Positions 47,937-57,417 are shown, counted from the stretch's first letter. The stretch: DNA of 64,000 bases from an uncultured Sphingomonas sp. (GCA_913777325.1 CAJYSA010000007.1:1-64000); one strand, 5' to 3'. A program made the numbers and translations. Notes: generated by a model not told the origin, from the letters alone.

Positions 47937-49574
47937 ATGTCACTACCTATGTTTCATCATGTATCCGCAATGGGGCAGGGGGTCCGACGTTTCGTGCGCT
48001 TCGACGACAGCTTGAAAACCGTGCTGGCCGCCGAGGCGCAATCGGCGCTGGGGGCGCAGGCGGCGTTTCGCCAGATCGTCGACCTGATCGGGCGCGGTCG
48101 CGCGCCCGCCGATGCCGCGCTGCTGACGCGGTTGCGGCAGGTGCGCGGGCGGGTCGCGGAAGCGTCGCGGATCGCGGCGGCGCGGTCGCTGGCGTTGATG
48201 GACCCGCCGGTCGCGCTGATCGACGTCTTCGTGGAGGATATACCCGACGTCGCGGCGACCGCGCTGCGCGTCGTGCGCCTGGACAGTGCCGCGTGGGACG
48301 CGTTGCTACCGCGACTGGGGCCGTTCGGGCGCAGCATCGTGCGCCAGCGCCGCGATTTGGCGCCGTCGGTGGAGCGTGCGCTGGCGACGTTCGGCGCGGT
48401 CGATTTCCAGCTCGGCTATCGACCCGTCGAGCCGGCACCCGCGCCAGCCGCCGCGCCCGATGGCGAGCGGTTCGAGGTCGCCGCGCTGGTCCACCGGATC
48501 GCCGCGCATCAACGCGCGCACGCCGATGCGATCAGCCCGCTGGGGGCGTTTCAGTTCGAAACCGACGCGGCGGGGGTGATCCGCTGGCTGGACGCCGCGC
48601 CGCGCGGGGCGGTGATCGGCCTGTCGCTGGATCATCGCGGCGGGCTGTGGGCCGATGCGGCGGTCGACGGGATCGCGGCGGGGGCGTTCCGCAAGCGCGC
48701 GGCGTTCACGGGCGCGCGGCTGATGGTGCCGGGCGAATCGCCGATCGCCGGCGAGTGGCGGATCGCGGGCACGCCGATGTTCGATCACGCGACGGGTGCG
48801 TTCACCGGGATGCGCGGACAGGCACGCCGCCCGCGCGCCGACGAGCGTGCCGGACGCGCCGCCGAGCGCGATCGCGCGGTGGGGGCGGAGGGACTGCGCC
48901 GGCTGGTTCACGAATTGCGGACGCCGACGAACGCGATCGCGGGCTTCTCGGAACTGATCGAGCAGGAACTGCTGGGTCCGGTCGCCTCCAGCTACCGCGA
49001 TCGGGCCGCAGACATCCGCCGGCATGTCGCGGGGTTGATCGGCGCGATCGAGGATCTCGACCTGGCGGCGCGGATCGACGGCCATGCGCTGGACCATCGT
49101 GATGGCGTGACCCCGGTTCCGGCGCTGCTGGAGCGGGTGGCGGACGAACTGGCGCCGCTGGCGGCGCTGCGGGGCGCCGAACTGGTGTTGCCGGCGCGGC
49201 GCGACGTGGCGTGGGCGCTGGACCCGCACGATGCCGAACGGCTGGTGTCGCGGCTGTTCGCCACCGTCCTGTCGGCGGCGCAACCGGGCGAGCGGCTGAC
49301 CGCCGCGCTGGTCGCGGGGGTGGGGACGCTCGCGCTGGCGGTGGTGCCGCCGGCGGCGTTCGCGGATCGTGACGAGGCGGCGTTGCTGGCGCTGGATGAC
49401 GAGGAAGCGGGCGCCGACGAAGGCGCACCGTTGCTGGGGGTGGGCTTCGCATTGCGACTGGTGCGCAATCTGGCCGCCGAACTGGGCGGACGGTTCGTGA
49501 TCGCGGCGGGCTTGTTCACGTTGCTGCTGCCCGCCGTCACCGACGAGGCAGGCGGCCAGGCGTCACGCGGCTAA
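47937..49574 (+). CDS. atypical sensor histidine kinase (HisKA present, ATPase domain degenerate)
   Basis: A 545-aa soluble protein. An N-terminal helical region (about 1-190) and a PAS-like middle region (about 200-310) precede a clear H-box, LRRLVHELRTPTNAIAGFSE (about 320-339). The C-terminal region matches the position of HATPase_c, and LLGVGFALRLVRNLAAELGG resembles the late helix, but the N-box reads LVSRLFATVLSAAQ without the conserved Asn, and no DxGxG is seen. It may be a phosphotransfer-only or pseudo-kinase. The start at MSLPMF (47937) is the first plausible ATG; no membrane helix is seen. No response regulator adjoins it. Confidence 0.75.
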   Translation: MSLPMFHHVSAMGQGVRRFVRFDDSLKTVLAAEAQSALGAQAAFRQIVDLIGRGRAPADAALLTRLRQVRGRVAEASRIAAARSLALMDPPVALIDVFVEDIPDVAATALRVVRLDSAAWDALLPRLGPFGRSIVRQRRDLAPSVERALATFGAVDFQLGYRPVEPAPAPAAAPDGERFEVAALVHRIAAHQRAHADAISPLGAFQFETDAAGVIRWLDAAPRGAVIGLSLDHRGGLWADAAVDGIAAGAFRKRAAFTGARLMVPGESPIAGEWRIAGTPMFDHATGAFTGMRGQARRPRADERAGRAAERDRAVGAEGLRRLVHELRTPTNAIAGFSELIEQELLGPVASSYRDRAADIRRHVAGLIGAIEDLDLAARIDGHALDHRDGVTPVPALLERVADELAPLAALRGAELVLPARRDVAWALDPHDAERLVSRLFATVLSAAQPGERLTAALVAGVGTLALAVVPPAAFADRDEAALLALDDEEAGADEGAPLLGVGFALRLVRNLAAELGGRFVIAAGLFTLLLPAVTDEAGGQASRG

Positions 49575-49622
49575 ACGCTTGCCAGCGGGCGCCACGCGGC
49601 GCTACGGAGCGGCGCGGTGTCT

Positions 49623-49698
49623 GGGCCTGTAGCTCAATGGTTAGAGCTGGCCGCTCATAACGGCTAGGTTGCGGGTTCGAGTCCTGCCGGGCCCACCA
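49623..49698 (+). tRNA. ileX: tRNA-Ile2, anticodon CAT (lysidine-modified)
   Basis: A 76-nt cloverleaf with a 7-bp acceptor stem (GGGCCTG with CGGGCCC, one G-U), D-arm AGCTCAATGGTTAGAGCT, anticodon loop CTCATAA, T-arm with GGTTCGAGTCC, and an encoded CCA end. The CAT anticodon could be Met, but GGGCCTGTAGCTCA with a GCTCATAAC loop matches the isoleucine AUA-reading type whose C34 is converted to lysidine by TilS, rather than elongator or initiator Met. Confidence 0.88.
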
Positions 49699-49746
49699 CC
49701 GCCTTTTCCCGCGACCGGCCGATTGCATGCATGGCGCCGCGTCGCC

Positions 49747-49962
49747 ATGTCACACGCCATGAGCATGATCGGCAGCCCCATCGACGAAACCGGCATGCTG
49801 GTGCGCAAGGACGGCGCCTTCATCCTGCAGCGCGATCGCGGTGGCAGCTATGTGCTGGAATTGCCGCGCGTGCCGGTGGACCATGTGCAGAAGCGCGTGC
49901 GCGTGCAGGGCGTGCTGTGCGGGGAGGATCGCGTCGCGGCCGACGGCGTCTGCGCCGCATAA
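49747..49962 (+). CDS. small DUF5818-like protein
   Basis: A 71-aa protein with a compact beta-rich pattern: IGSPIDETGMLVRKDGAFIL, then RDRGGSYVLELPRVPVDHVQ and KRVRVQGVLCGEDRVAADGV. I recall this as a DUF5818 (OB-fold-like) family found in sphingomonads, of unknown function. The start could be ATG 49747 or 49759. It lies 48 bp after the tRNA, and its stop faces the icd stop across a hairpin. Confidence 0.72.
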   Translation: MSHAMSMIGSPIDETGMLVRKDGAFILQRDRGGSYVLELPRVPVDHVQKRVRVQGVLCGEDRVAADGVCAA

Positions 49963-49969
49963 ACGGGAA

Positions 49970-49996
49970 GGGCGGCGAACCATCGGTCCGCCGCCC
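49970..49996. terminator. bidirectional hairpin between DUF5818-like gene and icd
   Basis: GGGCGGCG (49970-49977) pairs with CGCCGCCC (49989-49996) around an 11-nt loop, in the gap between two convergent genes. It has no long T-tract. Confidence 0.5.
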
Positions 49997-50005
49997 CTCG
50001 TCACA

Positions 50006-51226
50006 TCAGGCCCAGTCGGCCATCTTCTTCTCGAGGTTGACGCGCACCGCCTCGAAGAACTGCTCGGTGGTCATCCAGCGCTGGTCCGGCCCGATCAGGA
50101 TCGCGAGATCCTTGGTCATGTCGCCGCTCTCGACCGTTTCGACGCAGACCTGCTCCAGCGTCTCGGCGAAGCGCGTCACGTCCGGCGTACCGTCGAACTT
50201 GCCGCGATACTTCAGACCGCCGGTCCAGGCGAAGATCGACGCGATCGGGTTCGTCGAGGTCGCCTTGCCCTGCTGATGCTGGCGATAGTGGCGCGTGACG
50301 GTGCCGTGCGCCGCCTCGGCCTCGATCGTCTTGCCGTCCGGCGTCATCAGCACCGAGGTCATCAGCCCCAGCGAGCCGAAGCCCTGTGCGACCTGATCCG
50401 ACTGCACGTCGCCGTCGTAGTTCTTGCAGGCCCAGACGAACTCGCCGTTCCACTTCAGCGCGCTGGCGACCATGTCGTCGATCAGGCGATGTTCGTAGAC
50501 GATGCCGGCGGCCTTGAACTGATCGACGAACTCGCTCTCGAACACCTCGGCGAAGATGTCCTTGAAGCGACCGTCATAGGCCTTCAGGATCGTGTTCTTG
50601 GTCGACAGGTACACCGGCCAGTTGCGGCCGAGGCCATAGTTGAGCGAGGCGCGCGCGAAATCGCGGATCGACTCGTCGAGGTTGTACATGCCCATCGCGA
50701 CGCCCGCCGACGGGAAATCGAACACTTCATGCTCGATCGTCTCGCCGTTCTCGCCTTCCCACTTCACGGTCAGCTTGCCCTTGCCGGGCACCTTGAAATC
50801 GGTCGCCTTATACTGGTCGCCGAATGCGTGGCGGCCGACGACGATCGGGTGCGTCCAGCCCGGGATCAGGCGGGGGACGTTCTTCATCACGATCGGCTCG
50901 CGGAAGACGACGCCGCCCAGGATGTTGCGGATCGTGCCGTTGGGCGAACGCCACATCTTCTTGAGGCCGAATTCCTCGACGCGCGCCTCGTCCGGGGTGA
51001 TCGTCGCGCACTTCACGCCGACGCCGTACTTCTGGATCGCCTTGGCGCTGTCGACCGTCACCTGATCGTCCGTCCGGTCGCGCTCCTGCACGCCCAGGTC
51101 GTAGTAATCGAGATCGATATCGAGGTACGGCTTGATCAGGCGCTCACGGATCCATTCCCAGATGATCCGCGTCATCTCATCGCCGTCGATCTCCACGACG
51201 GGCGTCTTCACCTTGATCTTCGCCAT
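50006..51226 (-). CDS. icd: NADP-dependent isocitrate dehydrogenase
   Basis: A 406-aa TCA-cycle enzyme of the eukaryotic-like homodimeric class found in alphaproteobacteria. [20 protein letters not shown] opens the protein, with [20 protein letters not shown] carrying substrate-binding Ser/Asn/Arg, and [12 protein letters not shown] in the NADP site. The start at 51226 is chosen over an upstream in-frame ATG (51289) by homology of the N-terminus. It stands alone and is divergent from psd. Confidence 0.97.
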   Translation of the reverse strand: MAKIKVKTPVVEIDGDEMTRIIWEWIRERLIKPYLDIDLDYYDLGVQERDRTDDQVTVDSAKAIQKYGVGVKCATITPDEARVEEFGLKKMWRSPNGTIRNILGGVVFREPIVMKNVPRLIPGWTHPIVVGRHAFGDQYKATDFKVPGKGKLTVKWEGENGETIEHEVFDFPSAGVAMGMYNLDESIRDFARASLNYGLGRNWPVYLSTKNTILKAYDGRFKDIFAEVFESEFVDQFKAAGIVYEHRLIDDMVASALKWNGEFVWACKNYDGDVQSDQVAQGFGSLGLMTSVLMTPDGKTIEAEAAHGTVTRHYRQHQQGKATSTNPIASIFAWTGGLKYRGKFDGTPDVTRFAETLEQVCVETVESGDMTKDLAILIGPDQRWMTTEQFFEAVRVNLEKKMADWA

Positions 51227-51333
51227 GCTCGCTTGTCCTTCGAGTGGGTGGTTTGGTGCGGCGATAGGGGGAAGGGCAGCGGGGATCAACCTGCGGCGTT
51301 GTCACGCTGGCCCCGTGTCGATAGGACGAAGCG

Positions 51334-52056
51334 ATGACTTCGCTCGACAAGCCGCCGGTCGTCACGACCACCGTCAAGTGGCGCTTCCCCGCCGTCCACC
51401 CCGAGGGGCAGAAATTCACCGCGATCGCCTTTGGCATCACCCTGTTGATGACCATCGTGTCGAAGGTGTTCTTCTGGCCGTTCCTGGGGCTGACCCTGTG
51501 GGTCGCCGCCTTCTTCCGCGATCCCGTGCGCACGACGCCGGTCGGCGACGACCTGATCGTGTCGCCCGCCGACGGCCTGATCACGATGATCGAGCGCGTG
51601 CCGGTGCCGCGCGAGCTGGTCGGCGACCTGGGCGAGGCGCCGTTGGTGCGCGTGTCGGTGTTCATGTCGGTGTTCGACGTCCACATCAACCGCTCGCCGA
51701 TCGCGGGCACGATCCGGCAGGTCGTCTATATCTCCGGCAAGTTCCTGAACGCCGACCTCGACAAGGCCTCCGAGGAGAACGAGCGTCAGCATTTTGTGGT
51801 CGAGGGGTTCGACGGGCGGCGCGTCGGCTTCACGCAGATCGCCGGCCTAGTCGCGCGCCGCATCGTGGGTTTCGCCAAGATCGGCGATATCGTCGCGGCG
51901 GGGCAGCGCGTCGGGCTGATCCGCTTCGGCAGCCGCGTCGACGTCTATCTGCCCGAGGGATATGAGCCGCAGGTCGCGCTGGGGCAGCGGGCGGTCGCCG
52001 GCGAGACGGTGCTGGGCCGCGCCGGCGTGGCGCGCATCACCGGCGTGTCGCAGTAA
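51334..52056 (+). CDS. psd: phosphatidylserine decarboxylase proenzyme
   Basis: A 240-aa pyruvoyl enzyme making phosphatidylethanolamine at the inner membrane. A hydrophobic N-terminal region (about 27-62) anchors it. [12 protein letters not shown] and [13 protein letters not shown] are family motifs, and self-cleavage should occur at the Gly-Ser in [11 protein letters not shown]. This short form lacks the E. coli-type LGST context and is common in alphaproteobacteria. pssA follows after 4 bp, so the two sequential enzymes form one operon. Confidence 0.95.
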   Translation: MTSLDKPPVVTTTVKWRFPAVHPEGQKFTAIAFGITLLMTIVSKVFFWPFLGLTLWVAAFFRDPVRTTPVGDDLIVSPADGLITMIERVPVPRELVGDLGEAPLVRVSVFMSVFDVHINRSPIAGTIRQVVYISGKFLNADLDKASEENERQHFVVEGFDGRRVGFTQIAGLVARRIVGFAKIGDIVAAGQRVGLIRFGSRVDVYLPEGYEPQVALGQRAVAGETVLGRAGVARITGVSQ

Positions 52057-52060
52057 TCGC

Positions 52061-52873
52061 ATGAAGGCACCGCTCCGCCGCCCGCTTCGCCGTCCGCCCG
52101 GGGGGCTGCCGCTGCGCGCGGTGGCGCCCAATGCGGTGACCGCGCTGGCGCTGTGCTCTGGCCTGTCCGGCATCCGCTTCGCGATCTCCGGCCATTGGGA
52201 GCTGGCGGTGGTGATGGTGCTGATCGCGGGCGTGCTCGACGGGCTCGACGGGCGGGTCGCGCGGATGCTGCATGGCGAGAGCCGGTTCGGCGCCGAGCTC
52301 GATTCGCTGTCCGACGCGATCTCGTTCGGGGTCTCGCCGGCGCTGATCCTGTACCTGTGGTCGCTCCACGCGCTGCCCCGCTTCGGGTGGATGGCCACGC
52401 TGGTGCTGGCGGTGTTCTGCGCGCTACGGCTGGCGCGATTTAATGCGCATATCGATGCCGACGATCAACCGCACAAATCCGCGGGGTTCCTGACCGGCGT
52501 GCCGGCACCCGCCGGTGCGGCGCTGGCCTTGCTGCCGCTGTTCCTGTGGTTCGTCACCGAGGCGCCGATCCTGCGCGACCCCTTGCTGGTCGCGCCGTGG
52601 ACGGTGCTGGTCGCGTTGCTGATGGTGTCGAGCCTCGCCACCTTCTCGTGGGGATCGCTCAAGCTGCGGCCCAACATCCGGTTCGAGGCGATCGCCATCG
52701 TCGTCGCGGTCGGCGCCGCCGCCGTCAGCGCGCCCTGGCAGACCGCCGCTGCGGCGGGGATCGCCTACCTGCTGGCCCTGCCGTTCAGCGTCGCCAGCTA
52801 TGCCCGGGTCAAGCGGCTTCGCGCGAGCGCGCCATCGCCGGCGCCATTGCCGAGCCCGCCGCCCAGCGCCTGA
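52061..52873 (+). CDS. pssA: CDP-diacylglycerol-serine O-phosphatidyltransferase
   Basis: A 270-aa integral membrane enzyme producing phosphatidylserine, substrate of Psd. The CDP-alcohol phosphotransferase motif is intact as [19 protein letters not shown], with all Asp and Gly residues at the right spacing. About seven hydrophobic helices are seen. The N-terminus is Arg/Pro-rich. Its 3' end overlaps the convergent small membrane gene by 65 bp. Confidence 0.95.
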   Translation: MKAPLRRPLRRPPGGLPLRAVAPNAVTALALCSGLSGIRFAISGHWELAVVMVLIAGVLDGLDGRVARMLHGESRFGAELDSLSDAISFGVSPALILYLWSLHALPRFGWMATLVLAVFCALRLARFNAHIDADDQPHKSAGFLTGVPAPAGAALALLPLFLWFVTEAPILRDPLLVAPWTVLVALLMVSSLATFSWGSLKLRPNIRFEAIAIVVAVGAAAVSAPWQTAAAAGIAYLLALPFSVASYARVKRLRASAPSPAPLPSPPPSA

Positions 52874-53051
52874 CCGCGATCCGCCGCTCGGCACGCACCA
52901 GCGTCGACAGCGGCTCGAAACGGGGCGACCCTTGATTACCGCGTAGCACCGCGGCGATCCGCGACGCCTGCGGCAACACCGTCGCCACCATCGCGAAGAT
53001 CGCGAGGGCCGTCGCACCGCCGAAAATCATCACCGCCATAAAGGTCGCCAT
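52809..53051 (-). CDS. small single-pass membrane protein under LexA boxes, function unknown
   Basis: An 80-aa protein. Residues 2-27 form one strong hydrophobic helix ([20 protein letters not shown] then MVATVL), followed by a basic, Arg-rich cytoplasmic-type tail (about 30-80). The ATG at 53051 has a perfect AGGAGG 5 nt upstream (53062-53057). Upstream at 53150-53188 are two GTTC-N7-GTTC LexA boxes, and a TTGACT -35-like element (53199-53194, minus strand) points toward this gene. A perfect 6-bp inverted repeat abuts the Shine-Dalgarno. The layout recalls small SOS-induced membrane proteins such as Caulobacter SidA, but I see no sequence match. The C-terminal 65 bp overlap pssA. Confidence 0.65.
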   Translation of the reverse strand: MATFMAVMIFGGATALAIFAMVATVLPQASRIAAVLRGNQGSPRFEPLSTLVRAERRIAVRRWAAGSAMAPAMARSREAA

Positions 53052-53061
53052 CATCGCCTCC

Positions 53062-53076
53062 TCGCACATCGTGCGA
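53062..53076 (-). promoter_or_regulatory. inverted repeat adjoining the ribosome-binding site of the SOS-linked small gene
   Basis: TCGCAC-ATC-GTGCGA is a perfect 6-bp inverted repeat. Its last base is shared with the AGGAGG of the small gene, so the RNA hairpin could modulate ribosome access. No experimental hint is available from sequence. Confidence 0.3.
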
Positions 53077-53149
53077 ACCGTGCCGCTGTAAATTCCCGCA
53101 CAGCGCCATGGTTCCTAGATCAACCTCAGAACGGACGTTTAACCGATTA

Positions 53150-53188
53150 GTTCGCGCTCTGTTCCCCGCTCTTGTTCCACCTATGTTC
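53150..53188 (-). promoter_or_regulatory. tandem LexA boxes
   Basis: Two exact GTTC-N7-GTTC operators occur at 53150-53164 and 53174-53188, nine bases apart. They lie between the divergent small membrane gene (start 53051) and rpsB (start 53344). A TTGACT element just beyond them on the minus strand favours control of the small gene. An essential ribosomal-protein operon is an unlikely SOS target. Confidence 0.75.
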
Positions 53189-53343
53189 GCACAAGTCAAC
53201 CGGTGAACGATGGTTGCAAGCGATCGGCGCTTCGGCTATGGCGCGCGCCTCAACCCCGCATGGGAAGCATCATCAACCGGTGCGCTGGCCTTCCAGGCCG
53301 CGTCACTCGCTTCCCAGAGGCTCAACCGGAAGGAACACACAAC

Positions 53344-54135
53344 ATGGCGGCTCCTGTCGTCTCCATGCAGCAGCTCATCGAAACCGGCGCGCACTTCGGC
53401 CACCAGACCCACCGCTGGAACCCGAAGATGAAGCCCTACATCTTCGGCGAGCGCAACGGCGTCCACATCATCGACCTGTCGCAGACCGTGCCGCTGTTCG
53501 CGCGCGCGCTCGACTTCGTCAGCCAGTCGGTCGCCGCCGGCGGCAAGGTGCTGTTCGTCGGCACCAAGCGCCAGGCGCAGGAGCCGGTCGCCGAGGCGGC
53601 GCGCCGCGCCGGCCAGCATTTCGTCAACCACCGCTGGCTGGGCGGCATGCTCACCAACTGGAAGACGATCTCGAACTCGATCAAGCGCCTGAAGGCGCTT
53701 GAGGAGCAGCTGTCGGGCAACACCGCCGGCCTGACCAAGAAGGAAGTCCTGCAACTCACCCGCGAGCGCGACAAGCTGGAGCTGTCGCTGGGCGGCATCC
53801 GCGACATGGGCGGGATCCCGGACGTGATGTTCGTGATCGACGCCAACAAGGAAGAGCTGGCGATCAAGGAAGCCAACACGCTGGGCATCCCGGTCGTCGC
53901 GATCCTCGATTCGAACGTGTCGCCGGACGGCATCGCCTTCCCGGTGCCGGCCAATGACGACGCGGCGCGCGCGATCCGCCTGTATTGCGAGGCGATCGCG
54001 ATCGCCTCGACCCGCGGCAACCAGCAGCAGCAGGCGAGCCGTGGCGTCGACCTGGGCGCGATGAGCGAGCCGCCCGCCGAGGAGGCGCTGGCCGCCGAGG
54101 CAGCGCCGGCCGAGGGCGAAGCCGCCGCCGCGTAA
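53344..54135 (+). CDS. rpsB: 30S ribosomal protein S2
   Basis: A 263-aa ribosomal protein. [35 protein letters not shown] and [19 protein letters not shown] are diagnostic. The C-terminal about 35 residues are an Ala/Glu-rich extension. GGAAGGA precedes the ATG. The 155-bp leader contains TCAACCGG three times (53196, 53273, 53322), which may be part of a regulatory leader. A perfect hairpin separates it from tsf. Confidence 0.97.
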   Translation: MAAPVVSMQQLIETGAHFGHQTHRWNPKMKPYIFGERNGVHIIDLSQTVPLFARALDFVSQSVAAGGKVLFVGTKRQAQEPVAEAARRAGQHFVNHRWLGGMLTNWKTISNSIKRLKALEEQLSGNTAGLTKKEVLQLTRERDKLELSLGGIRDMGGIPDVMFVIDANKEELAIKEANTLGIPVVAILDSNVSPDGIAFPVPANDDAARAIRLYCEAIAIASTRGNQQQQASRGVDLGAMSEPPAEEALAAEAAPAEGEAAAA

Positions 54136-54147
54136 GGCGAATGTCAC

Positions 54148-54171
54148 GGAGGCGTCGTACCCGACGCCTCC
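54148..54171 (+). terminator. hairpin between rpsB and tsf (partial terminator)
   Basis: A perfect 10-bp stem (54148-54157 with 54162-54171) and TACC loop, followed by ACTATT rather than a full T-tract. It would lower tsf transcription relative to rpsB. Confidence 0.6.
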
Positions 54172-54244
54172 ACTATTCCCGTTCGACGCGCGGCGATCGT
54201 CTGATTGTCGCGCGTCGACGCAATCACGAACCGAGGACAGTCAA

Positions 54245-55177
54245 ATGGCCGATATCACGGCAGCGATGGTCAAGGACCTGCGCGAGAAGAGCGGCGCGGG
54301 CATGATGGACTGCAAGAAGGCGCTGAACGAGGCCGCCGGCGACATGGACGCCGCGCTGGACTGGCTGCGCACGAAGGGCCTGGCCGCGGCGCAGAAGAAG
54401 TCGAGCCGCACCGCCGCCGAGGGTCTGGTGGGCGTCGCCGTCGCCGGCACCAAGGGCGCGGTGGTCGAGGTGAACTCGGAAACCGACTTCGTCGCGAAGA
54501 ACGACCAGTTCCAGAACTTCGTCCGCGAGGTCACCCAGATCGCGCTGGCGACCGGTGGCGATGTCGAGACGATCAAGGCCGAGACGATGCCGTCGGGCAC
54601 GACGGTCGCCGAGGCGCTGACCAACAACATCGCGACGATCGGCGAGAACCAGTCGATCCGCCGCGCGCGCCAGCTGAGCGTCGCGAACGGCGCGGTCGTG
54701 GCCTATGTCCACAACCAGCAGGCACCGGGCCTGGGCAAGATCGGCGTGCTGGTCGCGCTGGAGAGCACCGCCGCCGACGACGTGCTGCAGGGTCTGGGCA
54801 AGCAGCTGGCGATGCACATCGCCGCCGCTTTCCCCAAGGCGCTGAACGAAGAGGATCTGGACGAGGCCGAGATCGAGCGCGAGCGCGCGATCGCCGCCGA
54901 AAAGGCTGGTGAATCGGGCAAGCCCGCCGACATCATCGCCAAGATGGTCGAAGGTTCGATCGCGAAGTATCGCAAGGAGCATGCGCTGGTCAGCCAGCTG
55001 TTCGTGATGGACGGCAAGACCAAGATCAGCGACGTGGTGGCCAAGGCCGGCAAGGACGCCGGTGCCGAGATCAAGCTGGTGGATTACGTCCGCTTCCAGC
55101 TGGGCGAGGGCATCGAGAAGGAAGTGTCCGACTTCGCCGCCGAGGTCGCTGCCGCTTCGGGCGTGCCGCAGGGCTGA
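54245..55177 (+). CDS. tsf: elongation factor Ts
   Basis: A 310-aa nucleotide exchange factor for EF-Tu. The N-terminal UBA-like region has [20 protein letters not shown], followed by the TDFVAKN motif in [14 protein letters not shown]. Full length for the family. GAGGA lies upstream of the ATG. Follows rpsB as in nearly all bacteria. Confidence 0.98.
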   Translation: MADITAAMVKDLREKSGAGMMDCKKALNEAAGDMDAALDWLRTKGLAAAQKKSSRTAAEGLVGVAVAGTKGAVVEVNSETDFVAKNDQFQNFVREVTQIALATGGDVETIKAETMPSGTTVAEALTNNIATIGENQSIRRARQLSVANGAVVAYVHNQQAPGLGKIGVLVALESTAADDVLQGLGKQLAMHIAAAFPKALNEEDLDEAEIERERAIAAEKAGESGKPADIIAKMVEGSIAKYRKEHALVSQLFVMDGKTKISDVVAKAGKDAGAEIKLVDYVRFQLGEGIEKEVSDFAAEVAAASGVPQG

Positions 55178-55215
55178 TCCGGGCGCGACCCATCAGGGTC
55201 GCAGCATGACACGAG

Positions 55216-55248
55216 CCGCCGTCCCGGTCCGCGCCGGGGCGGCGGTTT
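55216..55248 (+). terminator. terminator after tsf
   Basis: A 12-bp stem (55216-55227 with 55234-55245, one G-U pair) is followed by TTT. A second small hairpin (GCGACCC/GGGTCGC, 55185-55202) precedes it. Confidence 0.65.
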
Positions 55249-55345
55249 GCGTTCGGACGCGGCGAAAGGTGTGGCCGCGTTCGTGTCAAGCCATTGCCAG
55301 CCGCGTACCCGCCGCTTAGGGTCCGCGCCGCTTCGCCCCCCAACA

Positions 55346-55363
55346 ATGACGGAATTCGAGTGA
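55346..55363 (+). CDS. five-codon upstream frame (MTEFE) coupled to pyrH
   Basis: ATG ACG GAA TTC GAG TGA ends on a stop that overlaps the GTG start of pyrH (GTGA). It could place terminating ribosomes on the weak GTG. It may instead be chance; there is no clear Shine-Dalgarno before it. Confidence 0.25.
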
Positions 55364-56103
55364 CCGAGCCCCGCTACAAACGCATCCTGCTCAAGCTGTC
55401 GGGCGAGGTCCTGATGGGTGAGGGCGGCTTGGCCATCGACACCGCGGTGACCGCGCGCGTCGCGGAAGAGATCGCGGACGTGAAGGCGCAGGGCTATGAA
55501 CTGTGCGTGGTGGTCGGCGGGGGCAACATCTTCCGCGGCATCTCCGGCGCGGCGCGCGGCATGGAGCGTGCGACCGCCGACTACATGGGCATGCTGGCAA
55601 CGGTGATGAACGCGTTGGCGGTGCAGAACGCGCTGGAGACGATCGGCGTCGACACGCGCGTGCAGTCCGCGATCCCGATGCAATCGGTGTGCGAGCCGTT
55701 CATCCGCCGCCGCGCGGAACGACACCTGGAGAAGGGCCGCGTGGTGATCTTCGCGGCCGGGGTGGGTTCGCCGTTCTTCACCACCGACAGCGGTGCCGCG
55801 CTGCGCGCCGCCGAGATGAATTGCGACGCCTTGTTCAAGGGCACCTCGGTCGACGGCGTCTATGACGCGGATCCGAAGAAGGTGGCCGATGCGAAGCGTT
55901 ATGAGACAGTCAGTTACGACATGGTGCTGGCGAAGAACCTGAAGGTCATGGATGCCAGCGCCGTGGCGCTGTGCCGTGATTCGGACATTCCGATCGTCGT
56001 CTTCAACATCCGTGAGCACGGCAATTTCGCCGCCGTGCTGGGCGGCAAGGGCGTGTCGACGGTCGTGCAGAAGCAAGTGGAGACTATCGATGCCCGCGTA
56101 TGA
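55360..56103 (+). CDS. pyrH: UMP kinase
   Basis: A 247-aa hexameric kinase phosphorylating [37 protein letters not shown] and [20 protein letters not shown] are diagnostic. It begins with GTG at 55360. The last 14 bp overlap frr. Lies in the universal rpsB-tsf-pyrH-frr order. Confidence 0.97.
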   Translation: MTEPRYKRILLKLSGEVLMGEGGLAIDTAVTARVAEEIADVKAQGYELCVVVGGGNIFRGISGAARGMERATADYMGMLATVMNALAVQNALETIGVDTRVQSAIPMQSVCEPFIRRRAERHLEKGRVVIFAAGVGSPFFTTDSGAALRAAEMNCDALFKGTSVDGVYDADPKKVADAKRYETVSYDMVLAKNLKVMDASAVALCRDSDIPIVVFNIREHGNFAAVLGGKGVSTVVQKQVETIDARV

Positions 56104-56647
56104 CAAGGCCGATCTCGAGCGCCGCATGAATGGCGCGGTGGACTCGCTGAAGGGCGACCTTGCGGGTCTGCGCACCGGGCGTGCGTCGACGTCGTTGCTC
56201 GATCCGGTGACGGTCGAGGTCTATGGCGCGCACATGCCGCTGAACCAGGTCGCGACCGTTTCGGCGCCCGAGCCGCGCATGCTGTCCGTGCAGGTGTGGG
56301 ACAAGACGAACGTCGGGCCGGTGGAAAAGGCGATCCGATCGGCGGGGCTGGGGCTGAACCCGATCAACGACGGGCAAACGCTGCGCCTGCCGATTCCCGA
56401 CCTGACCGAGGAGCGCCGCAAGGAACTGGCCAAGCTGGCCGGACAATATTCCGAGAAGGCGAAGGTGGCGGTGCGCAACGTCCGTCGCGACGGCATGGAC
56501 GCGTTGAAGACCGACGAGAAGAAGGGCGTCTTCTCCGAGGACGAGCGCAAGCGTCACGAAACCGAGGTCCAGAAGCTGACTGACGCGACGATCGCCGACA
56601 TCGACACCGTTTCGGCGGCCAAGGAGAAGGAAATCCTCAACAAGTGA
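56090..56647 (+). CDS. frr: ribosome recycling factor
   Basis: A 185-aa factor that splits post-termination ribosomes with EF-G. Three-helix-bundle segments [23 protein letters not shown] and [13 protein letters not shown] are intact. The start lies inside pyrH (14-bp overlap), indicating coupled translation. Confidence 0.98.
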   Translation: MPAYDKADLERRMNGAVDSLKGDLAGLRTGRASTSLLDPVTVEVYGAHMPLNQVATVSAPEPRMLSVQVWDKTNVGPVEKAIRSAGLGLNPINDGQTLRLPIPDLTEERRKELAKLAGQYSEKAKVAVRNVRRDGMDALKTDEKKGVFSEDERKRHETEVQKLTDATIADIDTVSAAKEKEILNK

Positions 56648-56675
56648 CGCCGCGCGCGCTCCGGAGGATCGGCTG

Positions 56676-57407
56676 ATGGCCACCGCGGCGATCCCGCAGG
56701 CCGCAGCGACCGTCCTGCCGCGTCATGTGGCGATCATCATGGACGGCAACGGGCGCTGGGCGGCGGCGCGGCGGCTGCCGCGCGCGATGGGGCATCGCGC
56801 CGGCGTGGAGGCGGTGCGCAACGTGACGCGTGCCGCGCGCACGCTGGGGATCGAGGCGCTGACGCTGTACGCCTTCTCCTCCGAGAACTGGCGACGCCCG
56901 GCCGAGGAGATCGGCGGCCTGATGAAGCTGTTGAAGCTGTTCATCCGCAACGATCTGGCCGAGCTGATGCGCGAGGACGTGCGATTGCGCGTGTTGGGCG
57001 ACTATCGCCGCTTCCCGGCGGACGTCGTCGCGTTGATCGACGATGCGCTGGCGCGCACCGCGGGCAATCGCGGGCCGATCTTGGCGATCGCGTTAAATTA
57101 CGGCGCGCAGGCCGAGTTGGTCGCAGCGGCGCAGGCATTGGCGGCGCAGGCCGTCGACGGGGCGTTGGACCCGGCCACGATCGATAGCGACACGATCGAG
57201 GCGCAGTTGCAGACCCGCGACCTGCCGCCGCTCGACCTGCTGATCCGCACGTCGGGCGAGCAGCGGCTGTCGAACTTCCTGCTGTGGCAGGCGGCCTATG
57301 CCGAGCTGCTGTTCGTCGACACGCTCTGGCCGGATTTCGGGGCGGACGATCTGGCGGCGGCGGTCGATGCGTTCGGGCGGCGTCAGCGCCGTTACGGCGG
57401 GCTGTGA
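56676..57407 (+). CDS. uppS: undecaprenyl diphosphate synthase (di-trans,poly-cis)
   Basis: A 243-aa cis-prenyltransferase making the C55 carrier for peptidoglycan. HVAIIMDGNGRWAAARRLPR holds the catalytic Asp; LTLYAFSSENWRRP and LIRTSGEQRLSNFLLWQAAY follow. GGAGGA sits 8 nt before the ATG. Confidence 0.97.
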   Translation: MATAAIPQAAATVLPRHVAIIMDGNGRWAAARRLPRAMGHRAGVEAVRNVTRAARTLGIEALTLYAFSSENWRRPAEEIGGLMKLLKLFIRNDLAELMREDVRLRVLGDYRRFPADVVALIDDALARTAGNRGPILAIALNYGAQAELVAAAQALAAQAVDGALDPATIDSDTIEAQLQTRDLPPLDLLIRTSGEQRLSNFLLWQAAYAELLFVDTLWPDFGADDLAAAVDAFGRRQRRYGGL

Positions 57408-57417
57408 CGCCGCGCGC

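Noticed and set aside
49537..49728. Minus-strand frame across the tRNA with a WARQDSNPQPSRYE-like peptide
   Set aside because: This is the well-known spurious peptide produced by reading antisense across a tRNA and its flank; the tRNA explains the sequence.
52936..53137. Alternative minus-strand frame ([11 protein letters not shown]...) downstream of the LexA boxes
   Set aside because: It lacks a good ribosome-binding site and is Gly/Asp/Arg-rich shadow sequence; the 53051 start has a perfect AGGAGG and a hydrophobic helix.
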